Shown piece after piece: positions 23,536-35,900 of a stretch of DNA of 64,000 nt. The DNA is from Psettodes erumei. Its lineage: Eukaryota; Chordata; Actinopteri; Pleuronectiformes; Psettodidae. Under the pieces are notes generated by a model that ran no database searches, was not told where the DNA came from, and saw only the letters and a list, made by a program, of their open reading frames with translations. The position numbers and the translations under genes are program-made. Numbering within the stretch: the first letter of the stretch is position 1; every line of letters begins with the position of its first letter. Location: NCBI GenBank assembly GCA_016785225.1, contig JAFBJZ010000107.1, forward strand, positions 3,658,001 through 3,722,000. The letters are read 5' to 3'.

Positions 23536-26299
23536 CCTGAGCATCCAGTCTGCATGTGTTACTTGTCTTTTTCTCACCCTTCTGATTCATTCTGTAATAT
23601 ACAGTACTACATACTGCAGTACTGAGTTGTCCTAATAATACATCAGACACAGTAACATGGTTTGTTCTAACACTGCCTTTGTACAGTCATCAACCAAGGT
23701 TGGAACAGCTGTAGTAATTGTTTACATTAATTTTCAAAGCTGCATTAACTTCTATTGCTGCAGGAAAGCTGCAAATTAACCAGTTTGTTAATTCCCGAAA
23801 TAGGACAGTTTTCTGTGAAATTTGCATGATTTTAAAGTTTTTGGTAACTTAAACTTTTTTTTAAGACCACTTAACCATTTAAAGCCATTCACTGGACCTG
23901 AATGGCTCAAATCCCAATAAAATCTGGCAAAAATGGGGGGGGTCAGGACACTTTGTATAAGATGGGAGCAAAATACAAAAACAAAAGCACTAGACACAAG
24001 CGCCAGACATTCTCAGTCGGGAGGTGTCACAGAGAGGCTGTAGGAGACAGGGGAACAAATAACATTATCATTTTGACAAGCAGTAAGCAGTAAATTGATA
24101 TAAGGAGGGCATCAAGTATCTGTCAAGTTTACATAACTATTGCATTGCTTTGATGCCAGAAGCTAAACCTGATGCAACGCTTGCTGACAGTTGACTTGCC
24201 TCTGCACATAGTAATCATCATCTTCAGACATCAACACTCAGTGTAGGAGCACAGCTGAGGCGCCACGTTCACATTTTGAAGAGCAGAGACAGATATGAGA
24301 GGAAGAAAAAAAGACTGGGAGGGGCCAAAAAGGTAGAGCCACCGGCTCATGAAATAAATTGTCCCAATTACAATAAAGTGTGGCTCTTGGTCAGTGTGCA
24401 CGGCAGGCAGTTCATCTTTATTACAATCAGTTAATGAAAATCAATCCCCCTCCTGATAAACTCTTATCTCCACGGCCTTTGTGCGCCCCTCGTGCAGGGA
24501 GATAATAAATTAGGGTAATATTGCCTTTGATGAGGGAGTGAATTGCAAATTATTGTAACTTTACAAGATTTATGATGCAGATGCTTAATTTTCGAGCTGG
24601 GTTTTTCGGGGCGTCAGGGTGCCAGGGGGCCATTTGTTAAAAGTTTGGTGACACTGGCTCGTTAATAAAAATACACACCAGGTGTTCTCAGCTGTTCCCT
24701 ACTGTTACAGTAAAACACTGCTGAAATGGCAGGAACTCCGAGCTCGTAGGATTTGTGGGAAGACACAGTGTTTTAGCTTTAACGGGGAATACATAGGAAG
24801 AGGCAGAAACCCGGGGGATGCAATGTGTTTACTAAAGTAGGACTGCCAATCATATGGTGTTATCCCCCACCCCCTACCCAAAACAAATCTCTATCACACA
24901 ACCCAGGAGCGTATGATTTGATATGTAGGTCAGTACCCATTCTGCAGTGAGCCAGTGGGTGAGATGTGTCAAGTTGCTTGCTGTCACTTTGATTATTGAG
25001 GAGACACAGAAAGATTGAGTTGGTCAGGTATGAGAGAGCCTGCGGTATGAGATAGGTGTATAATCGCTGCGACTAGAGCTGGTTAGAAACCACACACACA
25101 CACACAAACTCTCTGAGAAATGAGTAACTTCTTGCTCTTTGTTCTGCGGCAGTGACCCGTGTAACAGGGTGTAATGTATGTATATGCTGGACGTCCACAA
25201 CTCGATGCAACAATCAGACTCTGGCTGCATCATTAAGCAAAATGCTCCAGTGCGTGAGGGTTGGGGGGGCATCTCATGAGTCGTCAGGAACTGCAGGAAT
25301 GACGCAAGGTGATCACTGAAGGAGCCACTCGTGAAGCCGGAGGCAAACACAATCTCACAGAAGCAGCTGAATGAGTTTACAGCTACAGCTGACCGACACC
25401 TTATGCATCATTTAGCGTCAGTAGCAGGGGTCTAAACTGCTAAGATGGTTTCAACATACACAAAAATTACAATTCATCCTCTATGTTAGCTTTTATTATG
25501 TTATTATCACGTAACCACCTCCCTAAGCTGAGGTATGATACCTTACACGTCAATATAAAAGTAGATTCAAGCCTCGTAATGCTTTTGACACTTGATCATC
25601 TTGTGATACTAACATCTCTCCTCATCAAGGCCACCTCATTTAAGTCTAAGGAACATCTTGCATTAAGACAGCCATCAATCTATCCATTATCAATCAAGGA
25701 GAGGACTCACAGACCACTATCTATTTATCTTGCCAAGTGCTCTATTAATATCAAATTAATTTCCCCATTGAGAGTATCAATCACTCAAGCATTTTTTTCC
25801 TCAACTCATTAGCTTGGTAATTGTCCTTGTTTACTGGGGAAAGTCAAGACAGGATGTCTCAAAGAGGGGTGGACTAGCAAACTATTCAGGCCTGAGCCGT
25901 TTCATGCAAACCTGACGGGACACCTCTACTAACTCTACAGTGTTGAGGTTTTTAAATACTGTTCATTTCCAGTTTTTTCAGGAGTAAAAGTTTTCACTGC
26001 CAATGTAGCTTTAAGAGTTTCCACACATTACATGTTCTCAAGCTGTCATGAAGCTCACCGCCTTTCAACACACTGGGACTGGTGCTGTCTGACCGCTGCA
26101 TCTCAAGAGATAACACGAATCAAAGCGAGTCCTGGAATTTTTACTTTGTTTAAAAACACACAGCACATAGTAACACATCCCGTCAATTGCAACACAGGAA
26201 AAACAGTCATGTATTTAAATGAAAAATTGTACGTTGAGTCCAGCATTGATAGAATTATTCAGGCTCTCCTATTTGACTACAACTATGTAAGGCCACTCT

Positions 26300-26415
26300 G
26301 CCTGAAGTAAAAGTGCAGCAAAATGCACTTTGTAAAAGTACTTATGAGGTAAAATGTCCCTTGTGACAGATACATTATTATATGTGACATTTCTGGTGGG
26401 ATTGCTGCGTAAATA
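26300..26415. repeat. Fragment of a dispersed teleost repeat
   Basis: The sequence GTAAAAGTACTTATGAGGTA, followed by AAAATGTCCCTTGTGACAGA and TACATTATTATATGTGACAT, resembles a dispersed fish repeat built on AAAATGTCCCCTGTGACTG and TATTATTATATATGACAT. Family identity is from memory and was not checked by alignment. Confidence 0.5.
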
Positions 26416-27079
26416 TTCAGCAGATTGTCGGAAATTTTCCTCCTAGGAAATGAATGGAGAGAATCTTCAAAAAGTCTAAAACTTCCTCCTTTTTCAGAGT
26501 CATTACTTCAGCAAAATTTCAGCTAGAAATGTCATTCAAACTTTAAACAGGTCACAAGATTTAAACTGATATATGTCATTTTTCACATTATTGGCAAAAA
26601 TGACCCATGTATGTCTTCAGTCAAGTCTTCTGGTGGTCATTATGTACAAATATCAGCAGTATGGGCTACTGGATTTTGATTTTTTATTTGAGGCAATGTG
26701 CTTGTTTTGCTTCTGCCTTTGTCCCTGCAGCCTGTGCATCACCATCGCACCATCGCAGCCTGTGAGTGCAGGCACACAAAGCTGATTCAGATCATTCCAT
26801 TAGGCACCTTCTCTTCATACAACCTCGACTGCTTCTTCATACAGAGTCAAGGCAACATTGCAGTTTAGCTTGAGCTTTCCCAGACGGCAGCAATCCCACC
26901 GCAGTTTCTTCAGAAATTGCATTCTCTAGTTTGTCACTGCTGATGCATCAATGTGTAAGTAGCATTTCCTTGTTGTAGATGGTTACATGGAACTAGTCAC
27001 AAGGTGAGCGGTTCTCAGACTCATGGTCACGGCCCAGCAAAGGGTCACATAATGAATCTGAGGGGCTGTAAAATTGGGA

Positions 27080-27325
27080 TTAGAGCTCAAACAATCAATT
27101 GGGCTAATCAATTAGCTGATCAACAGAAAAGAAAAACCTGTAACGACTGAAGTCATTTTCATTGCCAAACCATTTCTCATTCCAGCAACCAAGTTACACT
27201 TTTATGATGTGAAAGTGAATGGAATATCTTTGAGTTTAGATTAATGACATTAGTTTGGGCTCTACAAACGAGTGACAAGCATTTTTTAAAATAATATTCT
27301 GACATTAAATCATTCATCAAGAACG
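27080..27325. repeat. Decayed dispersed repeat with AATCAATTA-type start
   Basis: ACAATCAATTGGGCTAATCA at the start, a GATCAACAGAAAA motif, then GCCAAACCATTTCTCATTCC and GGAATATCTTTGAGTTTAGA follow the order of a common teleost non-autonomous repeat (GATTAATCGA..., GCCAAACATTCTCTGGTTCC, GAATATCTTTGGGTTTTGG). The copy is strongly diverged and truncated. Confidence 0.6.
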
Positions 27326-28289
27326 TACTTACTACTTTACTTTTCTGTAAAAAAAAAAATGCAATATTTATCTTGACAAAGACTAAACTCAAAAAGTCTG
27401 AAGTCAAAAATAAAGTACAAGCTGACAACCTGACTAGATGTGCTTAGATACTTTTCACTGCCTCTTCAAGACACAGTTTTTACCACCAGTCCACAATCAA
27501 TCCCCCTCCATCTGTCTGTACCTTAATCCTTCTAACATTAGGAATGAGGTGATGAACTTGAATCAGTCTGTCGGAAAAGTGCTTAACATGTAAAATGGTG
27601 AAGATGGCGACGTGTTCCATTGGCCATCTCCCAAACCACACAGCTCACGAGCTTCATCTTTATTTAAAGAAATGGGACGTGGAGAGATTGAGTGCGACCT
27701 CACGTGTGATGAAACATGCTGTCGCTCAGTTACTTTGAACTCAGTTCAAAACGAAAATTAAACCTGCATCTACTTGTTATACAGCATTAATTCTTAATGT
27801 CTTCATAAGGAATGTGCTGGAGCTTTCTTAATTGCATTTTCAATGGCTGTAAAAATCTCAACACGTCCGTCCTGGTCACAGCAACTCTTTGTTCATACAC
27901 AGAGCAAATATCAGCACCGTGCGCAGTTGTTGACTCTAACCTGGTGTTAACCACAGACTAAATCCTGTTTGGAGCCATGCAGTGCTCTGGCAGACAAAAG
28001 CAAAGCCAGCAGCCAGCTCAGCACTCAGAGGTAACATTTACTCAGGGGACTGAGAACATACTGTGGATCCCTACAGCTACACAGCCTGCTTGTCAAAAGT
28101 GTCTTCATACCATAAGCTGTCAGGCCTTACAGACTGAGGACCCCAACAGGACACAATTGGTATTACAGGCACAGAGTTAGGAAACGCCACTGCTGTGAAA
28201 CAGGATTGTCTGATGTCCTGACCCAGATACAGCGATTACGTTCTCCTGTTAATGCTACAGTAACAAAAGAAAGACAAAAAAAAGTCCTT

Positions 28290-29305
28290 GGTCCAGACTG
28301 TCCAACACTTTAATACAGAAAATGACAGATACAACACAACACATATTAGTTTACTTTTCTTACAATGTCTCAAAATAACCTACTAATCAAAACAAATGTA
28401 AAACATATTACAGTTAAAACATCTATACACAGGCAAATGTACACAATATAAAACACATATATACACTCTTTTAATATATTATTATATAAAGATTTGTGTG
28501 TGGGATGGGGGGTACCTTTTTAAAAGTGGAAGCCAAACAGCTTGAAGAGGAGTGTTTCACAGAAGATGAGAACTGCTGAGAAGATCACACTGACACATCA
28601 TATATTATGAATAGGTAGTTTTTACATACAGTTGTTGGATCCTGTGTATTTAGCGTGCCGATTTCGGAAATAACTGTTGAAATGGACAAAGAAACAACGT
28701 TTAAATACACAAAACTTGCTGTTAAAACCTGTAAGTGCTATTGATATTGCTGGATTATACAGGATCTAAAGCCGCGTTGCTCTGCAGAAAAAACAGCTGG
28801 CACTTTATGGAGTTTTATGCTGCTCCATACGTGGGTGGAGTGTTTGGAGGTTGTGCATTTTTTTTTCAGTAAAAATGAAATATTTACAAAAATAACCCCA
28901 TTCGTTTCAGCCAGCTTGGGGGTGAGCACACACAATTTATGAGTTTTAGCTTTTAAAAGACTGATGTAAACTGATGTAAATTAGTGACAAGGTGAAAATG
29001 GTAAACATGTATTTGACCACAAACCACGCGACCGCACGCATTTATTCTTCAAATGATGTGATCCCTGTATTAATCCAGACAAAGGAGTAAAAGCTGAGAC
29101 AAATGTCATCTTTTTGTGAGTGTGAAATCCTTCAAATTGCAAAAATGGAAAACATTCAAAAGTTCCAAAAAACAGAACAAAAAAAAAAAAAAAAACAGAT
29201 ATATGTCGGAGCTCTAGTCACTCTTTCCTCAAGCTGGTAATGCTTCCATGTCCTGTTTGCCTCCATGTTTCTCTCATTTATTATTATTTATTTTTTTTTT
29301 TTTTT
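28290..29305 (-). other. rgmd: Probable rgmd 3' UTR
   Basis: No coding frame. The coding strand runs into an A-rich stretch straight after the stop (complement of the T-run 29290-29307). Possible poly(A) signals on the - strand are AATAAA at 29277-29282 and 29041-29046 and ATTAAA at 28309-28314. The last is followed by a T-rich downstream element and is my preferred 3' end. Confidence 0.4.
28309..28314 (-). terminator. rgmd: Candidate rgmd poly(A) signal (ATTAAA)
   Basis: The complement of TTTAAT reads ATTAAA on the - strand. About 20-40 nt further along that strand lies CTTTTTTTTGTCTTTC, a U-rich downstream element. This would give a 3' UTR of about 1 kb. Confidence 0.35.
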
Positions 29306-29998
29306 TTACAAAAGCAGCAGAAGGAGGAGTAGGAGTGAGAGCAGGGGGCCATTTGCTGCTGCAGTCGACGTGTGCGACACCCCTCGGTTGTACAGAGGAG
29401 TCCTGGGTGAGTTCTGCTTCAGTTTGCTGGGCGGCAGCGCCTTTAAATCCTCCAGAGCACCGTAGGCCGCCATAGAGAACTCGGGGTCTCCTGTGGTCAG
29501 CAAGTCAAACACACAGGACTGAAAGTACACGTCCTCCACCTGCAGGGTCTCCCTGCACTTGGCCGTGGCCCGCTCCACCGTGTAAACCTGGTGGGGAGGC
29601 CGCAGAGGACCCAGCTCTGTGTTGGCGCCCTGCAGGCGGGGCTGCTGGCTTTGGCGGCCCAGGGTGTGCTCTTTGATGAGCTCGTTGCGCGGGCAGCCAT
29701 GCAGGCAGAGCTGCAGGCCGCCGCTGTCCTCTGAGAAGTCCAGGTTGTCCTCTGGCATGCGGATGGCAAAGGTCAGGTAGCTGCCCACGCGCCGGATGAT
29801 GATGGAGGTGCCGATGTAACGGGCCTGAATCTTCACCTGCCGGCCCACTCCGGAGCCGCCTCGCTCTACGATGGTCAGGCTGCCGCTTTCGCCGCCGCTG
29901 CGAGTCCCGTCTTGAAAAGCCAGCGGCAGGTCCTCGGTGGTGGCCTGGTACACCTTCTGATCTGTGCAGCCGTGGTAGGACTTGAAGATCACTGTGAT
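29306..29998 (-). CDS. rgmd: rgmd last exon: C-terminal domain and GPI signal
   Basis: Acceptor gttgtttcag precedes ATCACAGTGATC. The 230 codons run from ITVIFKSYHGCTDQKVYQAT to a leucine-rich tail and TAA at 29308-29306. Conserved blocks include ARYIGTSIIIRRVGSYLTFA, IRMPED, LQLCLHGCPRNE and VEDVYFQSCVFDLLTTGDPE. The tail STAAANGPLLSLLLLLLLLL has small residues (AAANG) before a hydrophobic run, as expected for GPI attachment. No hemojuvelin-style RNRR furin site is seen. Confidence 0.95.
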   Translation of the reverse strand: MTVIFKSYHGCTDQKVYQATTEDLPLAFQDGTRSGGESGSLTIVERGGSGVGRQVKIQARYIGTSIIIRRVGSYLTFAIRMPEDNLDFSEDSGGLQLCLHGCPRNELIKEHTLGRQSQQPRLQGANTELGPLRPPHQVYTVERATAKCRETLQVEDVYFQSCVFDLLTTGDPEFSMAAYGALEDLKALPPSKLKQNSPRTPLYNRGVSHTSTAAANGPLLSLLLLLLLLL

Positions 29999-32900
29999 CT
30001 GAAACAACACAAGGTCAGTATTAAATAACATGTTCAAACATCTTGCAAGACAAATCTTCACCCTCCAAGGAAGGTTATGTTTTTAGTTTGAGCTGCTTGT
30101 TTGTTAACAGGAATCTTTTGGTCTAACTTACAAATGACAAAATATTAGGGGTGGTCCGGCTCAATATTCAGATCCAGGAACATTTTTGAAGGAAGGTGAC
30201 TCATCTTTGCATCTTTATGAATATAGTGATAAAATTGAAAAAGATGCCTAAGTAAGTCCTGAGTAAGCCCAGTGTCAATTAATGCCACAAGGTGGCAGCA
30301 GGAAACCACAAACTCCAAAAGGTTGAGGCACGTGTTTACTGTCGTACTGGAATTTTTCCCTGCAGAGTGACAGCGATTTTCTCTAATGCAATCTTATGCC
30401 AAGTAATTCCTAATTACAGTGAAGTATTCCAGAGGATTGTTGTCAATGCTCCACTGGTTTGTAAACGACCAAAGAGATAACTCAGATAAACCACAACTCT
30501 TCACAGCCACCTATCGTTTCTCACACACACAAAAAAACATTACCAACACTAAAGAAGTCACTGGTGTTGATCCACTAGTCGCCCGCGAGCGTTGGATCAA
30601 ACGCCACCGTTTCATAACCGCATCAGTTCTCCGTGTATCTTCCATCCCGTCTCCTCCACCGGCGCTGCTGGATTTTCCCTTTAGTGACTGACTGGGATTT
30701 GTATTCCAGCTGAGCTTTGAGAAACTGGGGCCTAACCTCGGCTTCTTCAAAATATCCTGACAAAGCGGTGGCTGTGGTTCCGTTTACACTTACAGGGATA
30801 CTGTATTTGATGGATGATTTCCTGTCTTGAGTCTGGCTGTTGAAAACAACTCCAAAAGCATGATGGGTCCATGCGGGTGCTGGCACAGACGCAGCGTGCA
30901 CACACTACAGGTTTGCATGAGGGCGCAAAATGCCTTTTGAAAAAGTTTGCTCTGAAATCCCTGATGCAATATTTACACGGTTTAGTGTTTCACATAGCTT
31001 GTTTTCAAACAGGGGAATTAAGTAAGTAAATGTAGGAAAGCCAATAAAATTACCAGATAGTGGGTAACACAAACGATTTTCTATTTAAGCATAAGATTCA
31101 TATAAAAGCAGCTCATTGAGTCTATTTTAATAGCCACACTTTGTGCAAAGTGAGCCTTATATACCAATGAGTCTTTCAGTACCAACTAAAGATACAGATA
31201 TGACTAAGTTTTCAACAATTAAAAAAAAGTAGAGCATGAAAGGCCAGCCTTTTTAATGAACAGAACAAAAAAAACCCCATCTTGCTGCTGTCCAATTATT
31301 CCCTTATTTTTCCACATTATTCCATATTTACACAAAGAGCTCCCCGTTAATTATTTGACCAGAGGGGTGAAAAAAGCATTCCAGATTGTGGCGGTGGAGG
31401 AAAATGTTTGAGTGAGCGTTAATCACAACCATATGACCACCCATGTGTTAAAGGTAGAGCGCTCAAGCATGTCTGCGATTCAACACCACCGAAGGACTCC
31501 CCTCCTCTCTCTCTCTCTCTCTCTTCCCCTCGCAGATCTGAAGGAGCTCCGAGACGAGAGGAATGCTGGAGGTTCGAGAGGCGCCGTGGAATGACGATTA
31601 ACTTCACATGTTTGATGCTTCACGGCTCCAGCTCGCTCCAAACCCATCGGGTTCGATGGTTGGCATAGTGTGAGCGTCCTTTTTCTAACGTCGTTGTGGG
31701 TGGTGGTTGTGACAACGGGAGTGGATTTCCACTCATTGTGCATAAAATCATACATCAAAAAAAACCAAACACAACAACAAGTGAGACAAGGTGCTCCTTT
31801 CGCTCCCTCACTGGGGTTTGAAACCTCCCCAGGGGGTTAGGATATAAATCTGTGAGATGAAAACCCTTTACATTTATTTTTAACAGGTTTTCCTTTAATC
31901 TTTGCCTTTTTCTGGAGGATTCGGAATACGACAGCATATTCAGTGAAATGATACAAGAGAAGAAAGTCCCTTTTTGGTTGAAACACGCGCCCCTTAACTA
32001 TGACAGGGGCTGCAGGTAGCCACTTCCTTTCTTTTAAGGAATTAGTTTTACCTTGCTGGTTGCCGTGGCGCTCGAGCCGAGGACGACAGGCACGTTGGTC
32101 ACCTGCACCGACAGGAAGCGGTTGTCGATCAGAGGCCACGCCCCTTCCACCTTGCAGGTCTGAAACTCGTCTCGGAAAGTCCGTAGGTGCGGGTCTCCGA
32201 ATAATCCACAGTGGGCGTATTTCTTCTGGTGCCCGGCCGAGCCCGACACGAGGACGCGATTCTCGTAGTCGCACAGCTCCGACACAGCCGGCCGAGACGT
32301 GCTGGGCACCTTGGCGGAGGAGGTGGGCCCGTCGCTGGAGCAGTTGTGCTGAGAGAATAACTCCTTAATGCGGAAGACGGCCGAGTGGTAAACCAAGTCG
32401 CCCCTGCAGCTACGCGCCTGCCGCCGGGTGCACAGGGCGTAGGCCCGCAGGGCGATGCAGTAGTCCACGTCCAGAGCCACGTCCTCCTGCAGACCACTAG
32501 AGGGTGAGGTAGAAGCTACGTACTCCGCATTGCAGCGCTGGATTCGACACTGCTGACAGTGTGCTGGGGTAAGGAAGAAGAAGAAGAAAAGAAAGTCACG
32601 ATTTTGTACTGCAGCACCACATTTATTACAATTGATATGAAAATGTTCGCTGTGAGGGGATTTCCCTCGGCATTTTCCTCATTGACCTGCCTCTCTGTAA
32701 AAGTGATGCTGACCAGATCCAGTCTGAACCAAAACACAGTTTAGAGGAATCCAAAAATCCACCCGACACTTTCGGATAAATGACCTCAGCCCAACACGCG
32801 AGGCAGCACGGCGAAAACTTTTCCACGATCAGGTGTAGCCCAATCAGGAGAGCCATTCGAACCCAACTACGTGAGCTCAGGAGGCCGCGGTCCCACACTG

Positions 32901-35900
32901 CGCTCCATGGTCACTCAATACTCATTTCCCTCAACGAGCCCTCACAGAAATAGCATGTTGCCCCACTGCAGGAGGAAACCAACCTGTGTTAGTGGGCCTG
33001 AGGGTGTCGAGTGTGGTTTGGCTGTTGCTGAGGTAACTGAAGTCCATTAGTGCTACACTACATTGGCAAGGCAGGGCTCGGTACATGGGGGCAGCTGACT
33101 TCAAGAAGATCACCAGAGGAATATCAGGAAGAGTCAACGCTAGTTCAGCAAACTCGCAGTTCGAACTGCGTCCTCGCTTCCATCCAGGAATTCTGAGATA
33201 TGACCCACAAGTGTGGCATTTACTATCGAGCAAAACAAAGTACGACAGCTTCCTCGGTGGGAAATGAGAATGCGGCCATTCACCAACTTCATTTCTCTTG
33301 TGTGATACTTTTGGGTGGGACGTCTCATATGTAGACTGGAACTGATTTAATTTCCCATTTTCAACAGACAGCAGATCAACATCAGCCAGCATCCACAAAC
33401 ACATACATCACTTCTACTGCAAGACTGGGATCAGCTGCAACAGACTGCTCTGCTTTTACAACAGAGCATTCTTCTGTTTACTCCAAAGCGCCAGCGCATC
33501 TCCCAGCAGCTCCGACAAAGAGATAAGGTCGGAGAACAAGTGCGCATGGATATTTTTGAACCATTTCTTCTCCTTCACGTGTATCTGATGCACCGAGGAG
33601 ACACGACGGATGATTAATGCGCCTCCCAGTTGCTGCTCTGCAACGCCAGCCCTGATAAAAAGAGAGATGGAGTGTTGGGAGGTCAAGTAAGAGGCACCCT
33701 GCATCCCTCCCCTGAATTCCAACAGGGGCTCCCCCGGTCTCGCCGCGAGGTCACCCGAGTCTGCTTTGATTGACACTTTGTGACAATCACTGCCTGTGCA
33801 GCCATCAACACCCATGCATCTCCCTCAAGAGTCTTTTTGCTCCTGCGCTCAGTGGGCTACCAACAAGTGTGAGGACAGAAAAGGGAAAACACATTCTGAC
33901 CACACAAACAGTGTTGCTCTTAGTATAGATCAGCAGATGACAGCTGGACAAAGAAGGAGCTAAAGACGAGTTTTCTTTAACGGTTTCAGCCTCGTCTTTA
34001 GATTGCAGAGTGTTAAATAGTTTTTTTGCTGTTTTTTTAACGAATGCAGCTTCTATGAGTACCTTACCTTACAAATCACTGCAAAACGAGGCTGGAAACA
34101 CCATAACACTGTAGTAAATGATTGATGAACTATTTTTAAAAACAAATATGGCGGCTCAAACAAAGCAAATCATAGGGATTGCACTGACACGGTTTAAAAT
34201 AAACAGTCTGTCTTAATAAACTATTATTCTGATATAGTCTTTACAGGTAGCCAACTTCTTAATGCCCTCCAGGAACTATTTCTATGTATTTCAACCCTCA
34301 GACTACTTAAACGTTTGAGAGGCAATTTAAGTTAGCAAGTTATTACTACGTACCAACACTGAGATAATTGATAATCGTCGGGCTGCAGTTTTCCAATGTT
34401 CGTGTCTAACATAAATAACATTAAAGTTATATACTATTATATTCTGCCGTTTAAAGCCTAGCAGGGTTTTTACCATCGTGCAAGTTAGTACATTTAAACC
34501 TATCAAATAATAACTTCTGCATTGTTGTCAATATCCATAAGTGATGCCATGATGTCATTTAGCATCTAACCAAATAAATGTATATAAACAGTACGGCTCT
34601 GACAATAGTTTTGCTGGTTCCCCAACAGAAATAACGAAAGTCTAGCAACGTGAAAACAAAACTCCTCTGTAAAATAAATAAATAAATCAAAACTAAAACG
34701 TGCGTCTCAAGTGTCTCAACTTCGTCCTTGACACAAAACCGACAAACACCGTCGGAACTGGACACAACACGTGAAATAAATCACCTCTGGGTCAAGCTCG
34801 GTTCGGATCTCAGGCTCGGACAGAGGAGCGACCAACGCGTTCAGAGGCCAAAAAGTTGGACCCCCATGCATGGTGGCTAACAAAGTTAATAAATGAAGCA
34901 TGAACTGGGTGAAATACCGTGGTGCTGCACGGTTCGGCAACACCCCAAACTATCCAAGCTGGACGTGAAAGCCACAGCCGTTATATGAACGCTACATGTG
35001 ACCGTTCAGTGGCATAATAGCGCCGTTTCTGTTTTTTTATTTTTATTTTCAAGCTCCGTGGTTTTCCTTAGGTCCGACTGCGGGAGCTGATCGCCAGATG
35101 CTAGCGAGCTATGCTAACGGAGAGCTAAACCCCTAACTTCACACAACTTGGCACAAACTCCGCAGCAGCGAGTGCGTTCGGTCGGACCTCGTTAGCTGTA
35201 AAGTTGGCGATAAAGCGTTTAATGTCGCCGTTTCGTGTGCGAGGGGGAGAAAGTTGTAAATGTGTGCAAAAAAAAGAGAAACACGTCCGCAAAGTGAGTT
35301 AACTCGCGCTGCTCGTCAGCTAGCAGAGGTACAAGTGCTGCAGTGCAGGCTGGAGGCTGGGTCACTCCGCAGCTACGGGACATTACTTTGTCCCCGCTGT
35401 GGATGGGATACTTTAAAACAACGTCTGTTTCCACCCTCTTTGCACACCCAACACTCGGGGACAAAACGCAGTAGTTACATGCGAGAAAAAGTTGAAAATC
35501 GTCAAAGAGTTGAGCCACAAAGCGCCAGGAGGGGGAAAAAGTTAACTTGTTTTTTCCACCTCCATTCCGAGGGAGTGCGGGACTCAGCCGCTCTTGCATG
35601 CAGGGGAGTGAGTGGAGGAGCACGGATTGGAAAGAAAAGGCAGCACTTACCTGGTCGAAACAGCAGCGAGAGTAAAACCATCGTCAACGTTACACAGTCC
35701 CAAAGCTGCCGCTTAGCCGTGATTTGAGGTCCGCTTCTCCCCATACCAATCCATTCAGTTAGAATGGAGTTCCTCGACTGCTTCTCATCGACGCTGTGGC
35801 TGCGGGAAATCAGACAAAAATTCGTCTTCTTTCCCAAGCGCTGTCATTCAAAAAGGGGCCCCTGTCTTCAGGGCGGCTCTGCGAGGGAGGGGTCTAATGT

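Larger units (their letters stand above)
22607..28289. other. Intergenic region between convergent celf5 and rgmd 3' ends
   Basis: No supported gene. The left side holds a G-rich tract and a decayed Tc1/mariner copy. Other decayed repeats are at about 26300-26415 and 27080-27325. Non-repetitive AT-rich blocks at about 24340-24700 and 25470-25830 could be conserved non-coding DNA. All open frames are short and resemble no known family. Confidence 0.6.

Noticed and set aside
29497..29769. Alternative-frame open frames within the last rgmd exon
   Set aside because: Shadow frames of GC-rich true coding sequence; no family similarity.
29999..30061. Upstream extension of the last rgmd exon to an ATG at 30061
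   Set aside because: The sequence before 29998 is intron ending in a consensus gttgtttcag acceptor; the residues do not fit the RGM family.
35800..35837. ATG at 35837 as rgmd start (MGKKTNFCLISR...)
   Set aside because: These 12 codons coincide with a strong acceptor tract ending in cag at 35800, so they are more likely intron than coding.
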